Origin: GCA-016699445 sp964555055
GTDB taxonomy: Bacteria; UBA10199; JACPAL01; GCA-016699445
Length of the DNA stretch: 64,000 bases
Direction of reading: 5' to 3'
NCBI GenBank assembly: GCA_964555055.1
Contig: CAZKQW010000002.1
Location: forward strand, 196,391-260,390
The notes under the pieces are model-generated. The model was given only the letters and a program-made list of their open reading frames with translations. It was not told where the DNA came from and did not search any database. The first letter of the stretch is position 1. Each line of letters opens with the position of its first letter. This document shows, one piece after another, positions 8,449-16,768 of this stretch. Position numbers and translations under genes: made by a program.

Positions 8449-9599
8449 GAAGACGCCTTTCTCAAAATTTGTCCCGCCATTGTACGCGCCCAGCCGTCGG
8501 CGTCCAATATATCTTCGAGTTTTTTCTGGGGTTTAGGCTCGTGGGCCCGCATCGTTTCGGCGATGACTTTGGGGATGTCGGTGAAGCGGATTTTCCGGTT
8601 CAAGAAGGCGTCGACCGCCACCTCGTTCGCCGCATTGAGGACCACGGGCAGGGTTTGTCCCGCCTTCAACGCTTCATAAGCCAAGCGGAGACTGGGGAAT
8701 TTTTCCGTATCCGGCTTGAAGAAGGTCAACGTCCCCGACTCGGTCAAATCCAGGCTCTTCACACCCGACTCCACCCTCTCCGGGTGGGCCATCGCGTAGG
8801 AGATCGCGCACCGCATGTCCGGAACGCCCAACTGGGCCATGACCGACCCATCGACATATTCCACCATCGAATGGATGATGCTTTGGGGGTGGACGACGAC
8901 AGCCACTTTTTCTGGCGGCATGCCGAAAAGCCAGGCTGCTTCGATGACTTCGAGCCCCTTATTCATCAAGGTCGCGCTGTCGATCGTGATTTTCGAGCCC
9001 ATCTTCCAATTAGGGTGTTTCAAGGCCTCGTCCAAGGTGATGTCGGCGAATGTCTTCGGATCGCGGTGGAGGAAAGGCCCGCCCGAAGCGGTTAGGAGGA
9101 TCCTCTTCACGTCGACGATACGGTTACCCTGTAAGCATTGAAAAACCGCGCTGTGTTCGCTGTCGATGGGCAGGATCGAAACGTTCTTAGACCGCGCCAA
9201 TCCCGTCATGAGCTCGCCCGCGATGACCATGCTTTCTTTATTGGCCAGACCAATGGTCTTCCCCGCTTCGATCGCCGCCATCGTGGGACGCAAACCCGCG
9301 GCCCCTACGATCGCCGAGATCACGAAATCAGAATCTGGAAAAGCCGCGACTTCTTCATTACCCGTGTTTCCGAAGATGATTTTAGTTTTTGGAAAACGTT
9401 TTTGGAGGTCTTGAGCGTCGCTCTCTTTCGCCACCGAGACAATTTTCGGGCGAAACGCTTCGATTTGCCCAGCCACGCTTTCAATCTTGTTCCCGGCGGC
9501 AAGTCCCGCGACTTCAAAGCGATCGGGATGCCTCGCGACAATATCCAAAGCCTGAGTGCCGATCGATCCTGTGCTGCCTAAAACGACGATTTTTTTCAT
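8445..9599 (-). CDS. dxr: 1-deoxy-D-xylulose 5-phosphate reductoisomerase
   Basis: Second step of the MEP isoprenoid pathway, NADPH- and Mn-dependent. The N-terminal Rossmann motif GSTGSIGTQALDIV is at 8-21. NKESMV and the metal-binding DSEHSAVFQCL follow, then a C-terminal helical domain. The 384 aa are normal. It feeds isopentenyl units to UppS encoded upstream in the same transcription unit. Seventeen base pairs separate it from cdsA. Confidence 0.96.
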   Translation of the reverse strand: MKKIVVLGSTGSIGTQALDIVARHPDRFEVAGLAAGNKIESVAGQIEAFRPKIVSVAKESDAQDLQKRFPKTKIIFGNTGNEEVAAFPDSDFVISAIVGAAGLRPTMAAIEAGKTIGLANKESMVIAGELMTGLARSKNVSILPIDSEHSAVFQCLQGNRIVDVKRILLTASGGPFLHRDPKTFADITLDEALKHPNWKMGSKITIDSATLMNKGLEVIEAAWLFGMPPEKVAVVVHPQSIIHSMVEYVDGSVMAQLGVPDMRCAISYAMAHPERVESGVKSLDLTESGTLTFFKPDTEKFPSLRLAYEALKAGQTLPVVLNAANEVAVDAFLNRKIRFTDIPKVIAETMRAHEPKPQKKLEDILDADGWARTMAGQILRKASS

Positions 9600-9615
9600 A
9601 ACGGAATTCGCCTAT

Positions 9616-10407
9616 TCAAAAACGAGAGAGAAAGTAAACCACCGGAGCTGCGAAGAGCAAGGCGTCGATACGGTCCAGCATGCCTCCATGGCCGGGAATC
9701 ATCGTGCCTGAATCTTTAGCGCCGACGCTCCGCTTGAGGAGAGATTCGGAAAGGTCTCCGATGGGGCCGACGACTGCGACCACCGTCGCAAGGACTAAGC
9801 CTTGGGAGACGCCAATGGGCCGGCCGAAAATGATCCAAAAAACGAAGAATCCGAGCCAGCTTCCCGCCATACCGCCGAAAAATCCTTCGATACTCTTGCC
9901 AGGAGAAACCTGCGGCGCGAGCTTATGTTTCCCGAAAGCGCGACCCGCGAAGTAAGCGGCGGTGTCGTTCATCCAAACGGTCCCCAACAGGAAGAAGACC
10001 CAAAATAAGCCGTTCTCCCAATCCCGTATCAACCCGATCAAGCCGCCGAACGTCCCGACATACAGGATACCCACGAAGATCGCGGCGATGCGCCCGATCG
10101 CCCCCTCGATCTTTCCGGGGCAAAAGCAAAAATAGGCGAACAGAAGGATCAAAAGGCTCGAGATTTCCGACAGAGCCTTTTCCGGGAAAAAAGGGCAAAA
10201 AAGGACGAAGCCCAGATGGAACGACCCTAGGCCCATGGCGTAAGTTTTTTCGTTCCGGGGCAATGAAATGAGCGTGAAGAACTCCCACAAGGCGGCGCCG
10301 ACACAAAAGACGACCACGAGCTTGAAGGCGATCGTATGTGACGTCAGCAAGGAGGCGATCAGGAAAGGAGCGGCGATGAGGACCGTGATCACGCGCTGCT
10401 TCAGCAT
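9616..10407 (-). CDS. cdsA: Phosphatidate cytidylyltransferase
   Basis: Polytopic membrane enzyme producing CDP-diacylglycerol, the substrate of PssA encoded at 2558. The 263 aa contain multiple hydrophobic segments and the C-terminal signature running from GDLSESLLKR through KDSGTMIPGHGG to LDRIDAL. Its ATG overlaps the uppS stop by one base (TGATG), a classic coupling arrangement. Confidence 0.95.
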   Translation of the reverse strand: MLKQRVITVLIAAPFLIASLLTSHTIAFKLVVVFCVGAALWEFFTLISLPRNEKTYAMGLGSFHLGFVLFCPFFPEKALSEISSLLILLFAYFCFCPGKIEGAIGRIAAIFVGILYVGTFGGLIGLIRDWENGLFWVFFLLGTVWMNDTAAYFAGRAFGKHKLAPQVSPGKSIEGFFGGMAGSWLGFFVFWIIFGRPIGVSQGLVLATVVAVVGPIGDLSESLLKRSVGAKDSGTMIPGHGGMLDRIDALLFAAPVVYFLSRF

Positions 10408-11159
10408 CAGGAAACCACTTTAAGTTTAACTTCGGACTTCAGTTGATCGGTCGTCTTCCCGAAGCGGCGTTCCCGCCCCTGGTATTCTTCGATGGCTTTC
10501 AGGAGATTCTCCCTATGAAAATCCGGCCAGTTTGTCTCGGTGAAATAAAGTTCCGTGTAGGCGGACTGCCAGAGCAGGTAATTGCTGATGCGGTGCTCGC
10601 CGCTCGTCCGGATCAAGAGGTCTGGATCCGGCATGCCCGCCGTGTCGAGGTAACGGGAGAAGTTCTCGACGGAGATGAAGCTGTCCTTCAACGCCCCACT
10701 CTCCTTCTCCTTCAGGATCTCGTGCACGGCCCTCACGATCTCGTCGCGGGAGCTATAGCTCAAGGCCAACACCAGATTCATCTTATCGAAGCCGCTCGTG
10801 ATCCGTTCGGTCTCCCTCAGTACCGCCAAGACGTCGGCCGGCAACCTCTCGACGTCGCCGATCGACAAAAGACGGATTTCGTTTTTAACGAGCTTGTCGC
10901 GCTTACTTAAAAGGAACTCCTTCAGGAGGGCCATCAAGGCGGCGATTTCATCCTTGGGCCGGGCCCAGTTCTCCATCGAAAAGGCGTAAAGGGTCAGGTA
11001 TCGGATCCCGAGATCGCGGCATGCCGTGACGATCTCGTCGACGTTTTCACTCCCTTGCCGGTGGCCTTCCACGCGGGGCAAGCCCTTGAGCTTGGCCCAA
11101 CGACCGTTTCCGTCCATGATGATCGCGATATGTTGGGGGAGCTTTTTAAGATCCATCAC
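10407..11159 (-). CDS. uppS: (2E,6E)-farnesyl-diphosphate-specific ditrans,polycis-undecaprenyl-diphosphate synthase
   Basis: Cis-prenyltransferase making the undecaprenyl lipid carrier for peptidoglycan. MDGNGRWAK at 15-23 contains the catalytic Asp16. The C-terminal conserved block RTSGEHRISNYLLWQSAY and the preceding DLLI are present. The 250 aa match the family. Two ATGs (11159 and 11156) are equivalent candidates. It lies 4 bp after frr. Confidence 0.96.
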   Translation of the reverse strand: MMDLKKLPQHIAIIMDGNGRWAKLKGLPRVEGHRQGSENVDEIVTACRDLGIRYLTLYAFSMENWARPKDEIAALMALLKEFLLSKRDKLVKNEIRLLSIGDVERLPADVLAVLRETERITSGFDKMNLVLALSYSSRDEIVRAVHEILKEKESGALKDSFISVENFSRYLDTAGMPDPDLLIRTSGEHRISNYLLWQSAYTELYFTETNWPDFHRENLLKAIEEYQGRERRFGKTTDQLKSEVKLKVVS

Positions 11160-11163
11160 CGAC

Positions 11164-11721
11164 CTAAACTTCCATGATTTCTTTTTCTTTGTGGGTCAGG
11201 AGGGAATCCAGCTGGGCGATGGCCGCGTCCGTCATCTTTTGGACTTCGGCTTCCCACTTCTTCAAATCGTCTTCGGAGAGGTTCTGCTCCTTTTGGAGCT
11301 TCTTGATCGACTCATTGCCCTCGCGGCGGATATTCCGGATGGTCACCCGGCTCTCTTCCGTCACCTTTTTAGCGATCTTCACGAGATCCTTGCGGCGTTC
11401 CTCCGTCAAAGCTGGGATATTGATGCGGATGACCTTGCCGTCGTTCACGGGTTGGAGCCCGAGATCCGCCTTGTGGATGGCCCGCTCGATCTCCTGGATC
11501 GCCGACTTGTCCCAGGGCGAGAGCGTCAACGTGCGGCTGTCGGTCACGTTCACGGTCGCGACTTGGTTGAGCGGCATGGTGCTACCGTAATACTCGACCT
11601 TCACGCCGTCGACCAGACCGACGGAAGCGCGACCGGTCCTTAGACGAGAGAACTCGTGCCGGAGGGCTTCGATGCCTTTGTCCATTTTCTGCTTAATCTC
11701 GGATTGAATCTTGGGATCCAT
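11164..11721 (-). CDS. frr: Ribosome recycling factor
   Basis: Splits post-termination ribosomes together with EF-G and IF3. The 185-aa protein has the expected coiled three-helix domain with RTGRASVGLVDGVKVEYYG near the N-terminus and the TEERRKDLVKIAKK block. A clear GGAGG precedes the ATG. It is in the conserved rpsB-tsf-pyrH-frr order, 12 bp after pyrH. Confidence 0.97.
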   Translation of the reverse strand: MDPKIQSEIKQKMDKGIEALRHEFSRLRTGRASVGLVDGVKVEYYGSTMPLNQVATVNVTDSRTLTLSPWDKSAIQEIERAIHKADLGLQPVNDGKVIRINIPALTEERRKDLVKIAKKVTEESRVTIRNIRREGNESIKKLQKEQNLSEDDLKKWEAEVQKMTDAAIAQLDSLLTHKEKEIMEV

Positions 11722-11733
11722 ACGTTCCTCCTT

Positions 11734-12444
11734 CTAAGAAACTAAAGTGCCGATCTTAGCTCCCATCACGACTTTCTTGAGATTGCCCTTGGTGAACAAG
11801 TCGAAAACGACGATCGGCAGGCTATTTTCCATGCACAGGGAAATGGCCGTCGAGTCCATGACTTTCAGGTTCTTCTTCAAAACGTCGATGTAGCTAAGCT
11901 TCGGGAAGCGCTTGGCCTTCTTATCCTTGAAAGGATCGGCCGAGTAGACGCCGTCGACCTTCGTCCCCTTGAGGATGACGTCGGCCCGCACTTCCATCGC
12001 GCGAAGGGCGGCGGCCGTGTCGGTGGAAAAATAGGGATTCCCCGTGCCCGCGGCGAAAATCACCACCCTCTTCTTTTCCATATGGCGCACGGCGCGGCGG
12101 CGGATATAGGGCTCGGCGACCTGCTGCATGCTGATGGCCGAAAGCACGCGGGTATAGACGCCCATCTTTTCCAAGACGTCTTGGAGGGCGATGCTATTGA
12201 TGATGGTCGCGAGCATCCCACTGTAATCGGCGGAAGCGCGGTCCATCCATTCCTGGGTGGCTCCGCGGATGAAATTACCACCCCCAATGACGACGGCGAT
12301 TTCGACTCCGAGATCGTGGACTTCCTTGATTTCGCGGCTGAGACTGCGGACGAATTCGGGATCAATGCCCGTTTGGCCACGCCCCGAACCGGCCATGGCC
12401 TCTCCCGATAACTTGATGAGAACCCTCTGAAAATGAGGTTTCAA
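11734..12444 (-). CDS. pyrH: UMP kinase
   Basis: Hexameric bacterial UMP kinase of the amino-acid kinase fold, committing UMP to pyrimidine nucleotide synthesis. The 236 aa contain the N-terminal KLSGEAM, IGGGNFIRG for phosphate binding, and GTGNPYFSTDTAAALRA. It lies 20 bp downstream of tsf. Confidence 0.96.
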   Translation of the reverse strand: MKPHFQRVLIKLSGEAMAGSGRGQTGIDPEFVRSLSREIKEVHDLGVEIAVVIGGGNFIRGATQEWMDRASADYSGMLATIINSIALQDVLEKMGVYTRVLSAISMQQVAEPYIRRRAVRHMEKKRVVIFAAGTGNPYFSTDTAAALRAMEVRADVILKGTKVDGVYSADPFKDKKAKRFPKLSYIDVLKKNLKVMDSTAISLCMENSLPIVVFDLFTKGNLKKVVMGAKIGTLVS

Positions 12445-12464
12445 GCGTACCCCTTTTAACGGCT

Positions 12465-13328
12465 TTACGACGATTGGGAAATCTCCTCACCGACTTGAAA
12501 ACGAACCACTTCCACGATCTGGGCCTGAGGGTCTTTTTGCTTCAAGAAAGCCCCGACCGACTGCTTGCCCGTCGTGTCCTTGATGAAGATCTGCTCGACC
12601 AGACAGTTTTCGATGAAGAAACGGTTCACTTTGCCTTCCAGGATCTTGTCGATGATGTTCGCCGGCTTGCCCGCGAGATCCGGAGAAGCCTTGGCAATGT
12701 CCTTTTCCCGGGCCACCACGTCGGCCGGCACGTTCGCCCTTTCCACGAACCGGGGGTTCATGGCCGCCACATGCATGGCCACGTCCCGGATCGTATCGGC
12801 GTCAAGTCCCGCGCTCTTCACGCGGATGACGACGCCGATCTTGGAACCCGCGTGGATATAAGCCGAAAGCTGCTCGCCCGCGCCCGCCGTGACCACCTTG
12901 GCACGGCGGATCGACATGTTTTCGCCGACCTTGGCGATCAAAGCGTTCAAGGAGTCCTGGATGGTGCCTTCCCCAGCTTTCAACGCCAACAAAGCGTTGA
13001 GATCGGCAGGCTTCGCCTCGACCGCCTTTTCCGCCAACGTGTTCAGATACGCCTTGAACTGATCCGTATTGGCGACGAAATCCGTCTCGCAGTTCAACTC
13101 CACCAGCGAAGCCGACTTCTTATCCGCGGATAAAGCCAAACCGACCAAGCCTTCGGACGTCGCGCGCCCGGCCTTCTTCGCCGCCTTGACGGTGCCTTCC
13201 TTGCGCAGCTGGTCGATGGCCTTTTCCAAATCGCCTTCGCAGGCGGTCAGGGCCTTCTTGCAATCCATCATTCCGGCGCCGGTTTTCTCGCGCAATTCCT
13301 TGACTAATTCGGCAGTGATTTCAGCCAT
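12465..13328 (-). CDS. tsf: Elongation factor Ts
   Basis: Nucleotide-exchange factor for EF-Tu. The UBA-like N-terminus has LREKTGAGMMDCKKAL, and the core has the NCETDFVA motif. The 287 aa are full length. It is encoded 30 bp downstream of rpsB, in the near-universal order. Confidence 0.97.
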   Translation of the reverse strand: MAEITAELVKELREKTGAGMMDCKKALTACEGDLEKAIDQLRKEGTVKAAKKAGRATSEGLVGLALSADKKSASLVELNCETDFVANTDQFKAYLNTLAEKAVEAKPADLNALLALKAGEGTIQDSLNALIAKVGENMSIRRAKVVTAGAGEQLSAYIHAGSKIGVVIRVKSAGLDADTIRDVAMHVAAMNPRFVERANVPADVVAREKDIAKASPDLAGKPANIIDKILEGKVNRFFIENCLVEQIFIKDTTGKQSVGAFLKQKDPQAQIVEVVRFQVGEEISQSS

Positions 13329-13358
13329 AAAATTTCCTTGTGTGAAAGATGATCAATA

Positions 13359-14141
13359 TTACTGGAGCGTCGCCGTGGCCGCTTCGGCCTTTTCGCGGGA
13401 CGCGAAGGACCGCTTGGAGCCCGACTCGTCCTCGACGCGATCGCGGATCACGTTCTGACGTTGGACGAGACCTTCCAAGCACGCATCGGCCATCTTCTGG
13501 GTGAAATAACGGATGGACTTCAACGCGTCGTCGTTACCGGGAATCAGGAAGTCGATGCCTTCGGGATTGCAGTTGGTATCCGCGACGGCCACGACCTTAA
13601 TGCCCAAACGGCGGGCTTCCTTTAGGGCGATGTCTTCCTTGCTGGGATCGATGACGAAAATGACGGAAGGCAAACCCGGCATATCCTTGATGCCGCCCAG
13701 GGATTCGGTCAACTTCTCGATCTCGCGGTCAGCCATGAGGCGTTCCTTCTTGGTCAAAACTTCCAAAGAACCGTCTTCCTTCTTCTTCTCCAGGGTCTTC
13801 AAACGGTCGATGGAGGCTTGGATCGTCTTGAAGTTCGTCAACGTTCCGCCCAACCAACGGTGGGAAACGGAGAACATCTGGGCCCTCTTGGCCTCTTCCA
13901 CGATGATGGGCTGGGCCTGCTTCTTGGTCCCGACGAAAAGCACGTGACCGCCTTTGGCGACCGACTTGCGGATGTAATCATAGGCCTGCTGGCTCAACCC
14001 CGCCGTCTTTTGAAGATCGATGATATGGATCCCGTTGCGGGAGCCATAAATATAAGGTTTCATTCGAGGGTTCCAACGGTGGGTCTGGTGACCGAAGTGG
14101 ACTCCCGCTTCGAGCATTTCTTTGACGGACATATCGGACAT
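13359..14141 (-). CDS. rpsB: 30S ribosomal protein S2
   Basis: Small-subunit protein S2. The 260 aa start with MSDMSVKEMLEAGVHFGHQ and include NPRMKPYIYG and the FVIDPSKEDIALKEARRLG block. AAGGAG is eight bases before the ATG. It is the first gene of the rpsB-tsf-pyrH-frr-uppS-cdsA-dxr-rseP array. The last 20 residues are an Ala/Glu-rich tail, common in S2. Confidence 0.97.
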   Translation of the reverse strand: MSDMSVKEMLEAGVHFGHQTHRWNPRMKPYIYGSRNGIHIIDLQKTAGLSQQAYDYIRKSVAKGGHVLFVGTKKQAQPIIVEEAKRAQMFSVSHRWLGGTLTNFKTIQASIDRLKTLEKKKEDGSLEVLTKKERLMADREIEKLTESLGGIKDMPGLPSVIFVIDPSKEDIALKEARRLGIKVVAVADTNCNPEGIDFLIPGNDDALKSIRYFTQKMADACLEGLVQRQNVIRDRVEDESGSKRSFASREKAEAATATLQ

Positions 14142-14173
14142 GAAACTTTCTCCTTAATTACGTGATTAAAAAC

Positions 14174-14190
14174 GCCTTTTCCAAAAAGGC
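14174..14190 (-). terminator. Short hairpin plus T-run in the rpsB leader
   Basis: GCCTTTT (14174-14180) and AAAAGGC (14184-14190) form a 7-bp stem with a 3-nt loop. On the minus strand it is followed by GTTTTTAATC. It could terminate read-through from the upstream aldehyde dehydrogenase gene, or sit at the very 5' end of the rpsB mRNA, since the predicted promoter is only a few bases upstream. Which role holds is not decided by the sequence. Confidence 0.45.
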
Positions 14191-14196
14191 TTCGGG

Positions 14197-14224
14197 GGTA
14201 TACTGGATCGGCCGGCGAATGCAA
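14197..14224 (-). promoter_or_regulatory. rpsB: Predicted sigma-70 promoter of the rpsB operon
   Basis: On the minus strand TTGCAT (14224-14219) and TATACC (14202-14197) are separated by 16 bp. Transcription would start near 14190, giving a leader of about 50 nt that ends in a strong AAGGAG. It is the best promoter-like pair in the 150-bp gap. Confidence 0.5.
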
Positions 14225-14242
14225 GGGAAAGTTAGGCAACCC

Positions 14243-14268
14243 CCCCGACGCTCGGTGGAACGTCGGGG
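14243..14268 (-). other. GC-rich hairpin downstream of the aldehyde dehydrogenase gene
   Basis: CCCCGACG (14243-14250) and CGTCGGGG (14261-14268) form a perfect 8-bp stem with a 10-nt loop, about 24 nt past the ALDH stop codon. No T-run follows on either strand, so it may protect the mRNA 3' end or be a weak terminator. Confidence 0.4.
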
Positions 14269-14292
14269 TCTCGAAACGATCCAAATCAGAAC

Positions 14293-15834
14293 TTATAATT
14301 CCCTTTGAATGGTATTGCGGATATTGACAAAGGCTTCTGGCAATCGAGGACCTCCCCAATGCCCTACGATGGAAGTCCCCCAGCCGCCCCAAGGCAACTT
14401 AGAGTCAGCCCCTGGCGCCGGAACGTTCCTATAAACATGCCCCCACCTCATATTGCCACTCAATCTTTGACCTTTCTCTGGATCGCGACAGAGGACAACC
14501 CCTGTTAAACGAGAACTCATTCTATTAGCGGCTTGGACGGCTTCATCTGCAGTTTTAAAAGTCGCGAATCCCACTGCAGGACCAAAGACTTCCACCGTGT
14601 GGTTTCTGTTGAAGATCCTGCCGTAGGCTTGCTCGCCAATCGAGTAAAGGACGGCTCCCTGCCAGTATCCTTGTTGAGGCAGCTCTGATGGAATCTCCTG
14701 GGTATAGAAATGGCGCACTCCATCAAGCGGCGCCCCATCATTAGGATCGGCGTTCAACATCCATCTCAGCCGTTTCGCGAAATCATGCTTCGGATCCTTC
14801 GCCATAGGCCCAAAATCGGTATCAGGCGCTGAAGGGTCGCCGATAATCATCTTTTCGATCCTCTGCTGGACCTTCAGCATGATGCGGGCCGTTCTTTCTT
14901 CGCTTCCTTCCACCTGAACCAACCTTAACCCATTGCAGTTTTGGTTCACGTTTCTCTTCGCGAAAGACTGAATGATGAAATCGACGGCTTCTTCATCGGA
15001 AACGTCATCCGCTATGATAAGGACGCCCTGCCCTCCCAACTCTCCCGAGGCGATGGCGCCATGCTTGACGGCTCGACTCTGTAAATCCAACCCCGTTTCC
15101 ACGCCTCCCGTAAAGAAGAAGGCATCCACATCATGGCTCTCCGCCAAGGCCGTTCCGAAACTATGGCCTCCGAAAAGACAGTTCAAGACTCCCGCCGGGA
15201 AGACATCCTTGATCCACTCCATGACTTTCGCTATCGCCCGGGGAGCGACCGTGGAAGGACGCATTACGACGGTATTGCCGGCCAATAAAGCGGTGAATAC
15301 GGGATCGAACAAGCTTCGATATTCGTAGTTAAAAGGACCGACGATACCAGCCACGCCCACGGGCACATTCTCGGATCGGTAGGGATTACCACCTTTTTTC
15401 GTGGTGCCGGTCGAAACCTCAACAAACAATAAACGTCTTAATACAGCCTCCCGATCGACCAACCTCCCACTAATACTTCCAGCCTCTTCGATGGCTTCCC
15501 GGTGGTGCTTTCCCATTTCCAACGTCAATAAGGAGGCCAACTCTTCTTTATGCTCTTCGATGATGCGGACAGCCCGTTGAACCATCTCGAGCCGCTTTTC
15601 AAAGCCCGTACTGGCCCACATATCCCGAGCCGCGACCGCCGCGTTAATGGCGTTCTTAGGCATGTCGGGAGTCCACAAAATCTCAGAAGTCCTCGCTTCA
15701 GCCCCAAAACGGACGTCACAAGCATAGACCCTGTCTCTCTTCGGACAGTCGGCTTCTGCGACGGGCACTTGAACACCATTAATAATGCTCGTGATTCTTG
15801 CGATTCCCCCGGTAAATGGAATTGGCGCGCTCAT
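14293..15834 (-). CDS. NAD(P)-dependent aldehyde dehydrogenase
   Basis: Member of the aldehyde dehydrogenase superfamily, oxidising an unidentified aldehyde to the acid. The 513 aa show the key residues. The oxyanion Asn is in GPFNYEY, FTGGVETG is the cofactor loop, the general-base Glu is in SGELGGQG, and the catalytic Cys is in NQNCNGLRLV. EVFGPAVGF and the terminal PWGG block are also present. GGGGGA lies about nine bases before the ATG. The N-terminal 40 residues are longer than in many ALDHs. It stands alone between rpsB and tRNA-Leu, so the substrate cannot be inferred. Confidence 0.88.
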   Translation of the reverse strand: MSAPIPFTGGIARITSIINGVQVPVAEADCPKRDRVYACDVRFGAEARTSEILWTPDMPKNAINAAVAARDMWASTGFEKRLEMVQRAVRIIEEHKEELASLLTLEMGKHHREAIEEAGSISGRLVDREAVLRRLLFVEVSTGTTKKGGNPYRSENVPVGVAGIVGPFNYEYRSLFDPVFTALLAGNTVVMRPSTVAPRAIAKVMEWIKDVFPAGVLNCLFGGHSFGTALAESHDVDAFFFTGGVETGLDLQSRAVKHGAIASGELGGQGVLIIADDVSDEEAVDFIIQSFAKRNVNQNCNGLRLVQVEGSEERTARIMLKVQQRIEKMIIGDPSAPDTDFGPMAKDPKHDFAKRLRWMLNADPNDGAPLDGVRHFYTQEIPSELPQQGYWQGAVLYSIGEQAYGRIFNRNHTVEVFGPAVGFATFKTADEAVQAANRMSSRLTGVVLCRDPEKGQRLSGNMRWGHVYRNVPAPGADSKLPWGGWGTSIVGHWGGPRLPEAFVNIRNTIQREL

Positions 15835-16012
15835 GATGTATATCCCCCTTTTTGACTCATACGATTAGAATTAGCTCAACTCGCTTATTCAACAGTCGAA
15901 ACTGGTGAAAAGAAGTTTCGAAAAAAGCTCCAAAAAACGAAAAATAATTCCCGATTAATTTCTGGTTGCGGAAAAATGGAGGGCAAAATAAGGGCGGGTT
16001 TCGTTTTTCAGG

Positions 16013-16096
16013 GCCGCCTTGGTGGAACTGGCAGACACGCCAGACTCAAAATCTGGTGCCTTCACGGGCATCTCGGTTCGATTCCGAGAGGCGGCA
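16013..16096 (+). tRNA. tRNA-Leu (anticodon CAA)
   Basis: A full cloverleaf is visible. The acceptor GCCGCCT (16013-16019) pairs with AGGCGGC (16089-16095) with discriminator A16096. The anticodon stem CCAGA/TCTGG encloses the loop CTCAAAA, giving CAA. There is a long variable arm and the T arm carries GGTTCGATTCC. The variable arm and length of 84 nt fit class II tRNA-Leu. The 3' CCA is not encoded (CAA follows), so it must be added by CCA transferase. Confidence 0.95.
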
Positions 16097-16111
16097 CAAG
16101 GTATATAGGAC

Positions 16112-16141
16112 AAAAGGGTTAGAGGTCTCTCTAACCCTTTT
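16112..16141. terminator. Bidirectional intrinsic terminator between tRNA-Leu and the toxin gene
   Basis: AAAAGGGTTAGAG (16112-16124) and CTCTAACCCTTTT (16129-16141) form a perfect 13-bp stem with loop GTCT and A/T runs at both sides. It sits between the plus-strand tRNA and the minus-strand toxin gene, so it can serve both convergent transcripts. Confidence 0.85.
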
Positions 16142-16157
16142 CATTTAGGGCTGGGAG

Positions 16158-16499
16158 TTAAAAACCCAAGACCAATTCGATCTTTTCTCGGACCTCCTTC
16201 ATCCTCTTGGGCGAGGCCTTCCCCAATTCCTCATGGAATCTTTGATTATCGATCGCCCGTAGCTGGTCGATCATAAGATCCGAATCTGACTTCAAACCCG
16301 CTTCGCCCTTCTTGAAGTGGACCCTCATGATCTCGACTGCGGGATTCACCTTGGAAGTGAACGGACAAACGATCGTCGACGGGTGGCGCCCGTTCATGAC
16401 GTCCGTTTGAAGCACTAAAACCGGCCTTATTTTTCCGGCTTCGCTCCCGAAACGGGGGTTCAAGTTGGCCGAATAGACGTGGGATCTCTTGATCTTCAC
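16158..16499 (-). CDS. MazF/PemK-type endoribonuclease toxin
   Basis: Predicted toxin of a type II toxin-antitoxin pair, an mRNA interferase. The 113 aa have the PemK-fold order: N-terminal RSHVYSANLNP, GKIRPVLVLQTDV, the strand STIVCPFTSKV, and the basic SDLMIDQLRAIDN. The start overlaps the upstream antitoxin by 4 bp (ATGA), the usual antitoxin-first arrangement. Family assignment is firm; which RNA sequence it cuts is unknown. Confidence 0.88.
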   Translation of the reverse strand: MKIKRSHVYSANLNPRFGSEAGKIRPVLVLQTDVMNGRHPSTIVCPFTSKVNPAVEIMRVHFKKGEAGLKSDSDLMIDQLRAIDNQRFHEELGKASPKRMKEVREKIELVLGF

Positions 16500-16732
16500 T
16501 CGGGCAGGTCTTCCAGGAGCTCGAAGTTCTTGATAAAATCGGATGTTTCCTTCTGGAGCCGCAGGACGTCCTTCTTCAACTTCTTTTGCATCAACATCTT
16601 TTTTTGGAGCTTCGTGTAAAAAGCGACCGCTTGGTTAATGAAGGCGTTTCTGGGGACTTTGATCCTCTTCAAGAGGCTCTCGGCCTCCTCGAACACCGAA
16701 TCTTCCAGCTTAAGCGAAAGGGCCTTGGACAT
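16496..16732 (-). CDS. Antitoxin of the MazF-type pair (ribbon-helix-helix N-terminus)
   Basis: The 78-aa partner of the downstream toxin. The N-terminal SKALSLKLEDSVFEEAESLL followed by VPRNAFINQAVAFY resembles a ribbon-helix-helix DNA-binding domain. The charged C-terminal helix (KKLKKDVLRLQKETSDFIKN) probably wraps the toxin. A perfect 12-bp palindrome abuts the start codon, fitting autorepression. Confidence 0.82.
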   Translation of the reverse strand: MSKALSLKLEDSVFEEAESLLKRIKVPRNAFINQAVAFYTKLQKKMLMQKKLKKDVLRLQKETSDFIKNFELLEDLPE

Positions 16733-16744
16733 GAGTATATACTC
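16733..16744. promoter_or_regulatory. Palindromic operator of the mazEF-type pair
   Basis: GAGTATATACTC is a perfect 12-bp palindrome directly against the antitoxin ATG. A related half-site, GAATATACCC, lies at 16748-16757. Tandem short palindromes of this kind are typical RHH antitoxin operators. Confidence 0.55.
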
Positions 16745-16768
16745 TAAGAATATACCCTAAAAGTCAAT

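Noticed and set aside
14243..14268. Strong hairpin as terminator of the aldehyde dehydrogenase gene
   Set aside because: No T-run on either strand, so it is not called an intrinsic terminator.
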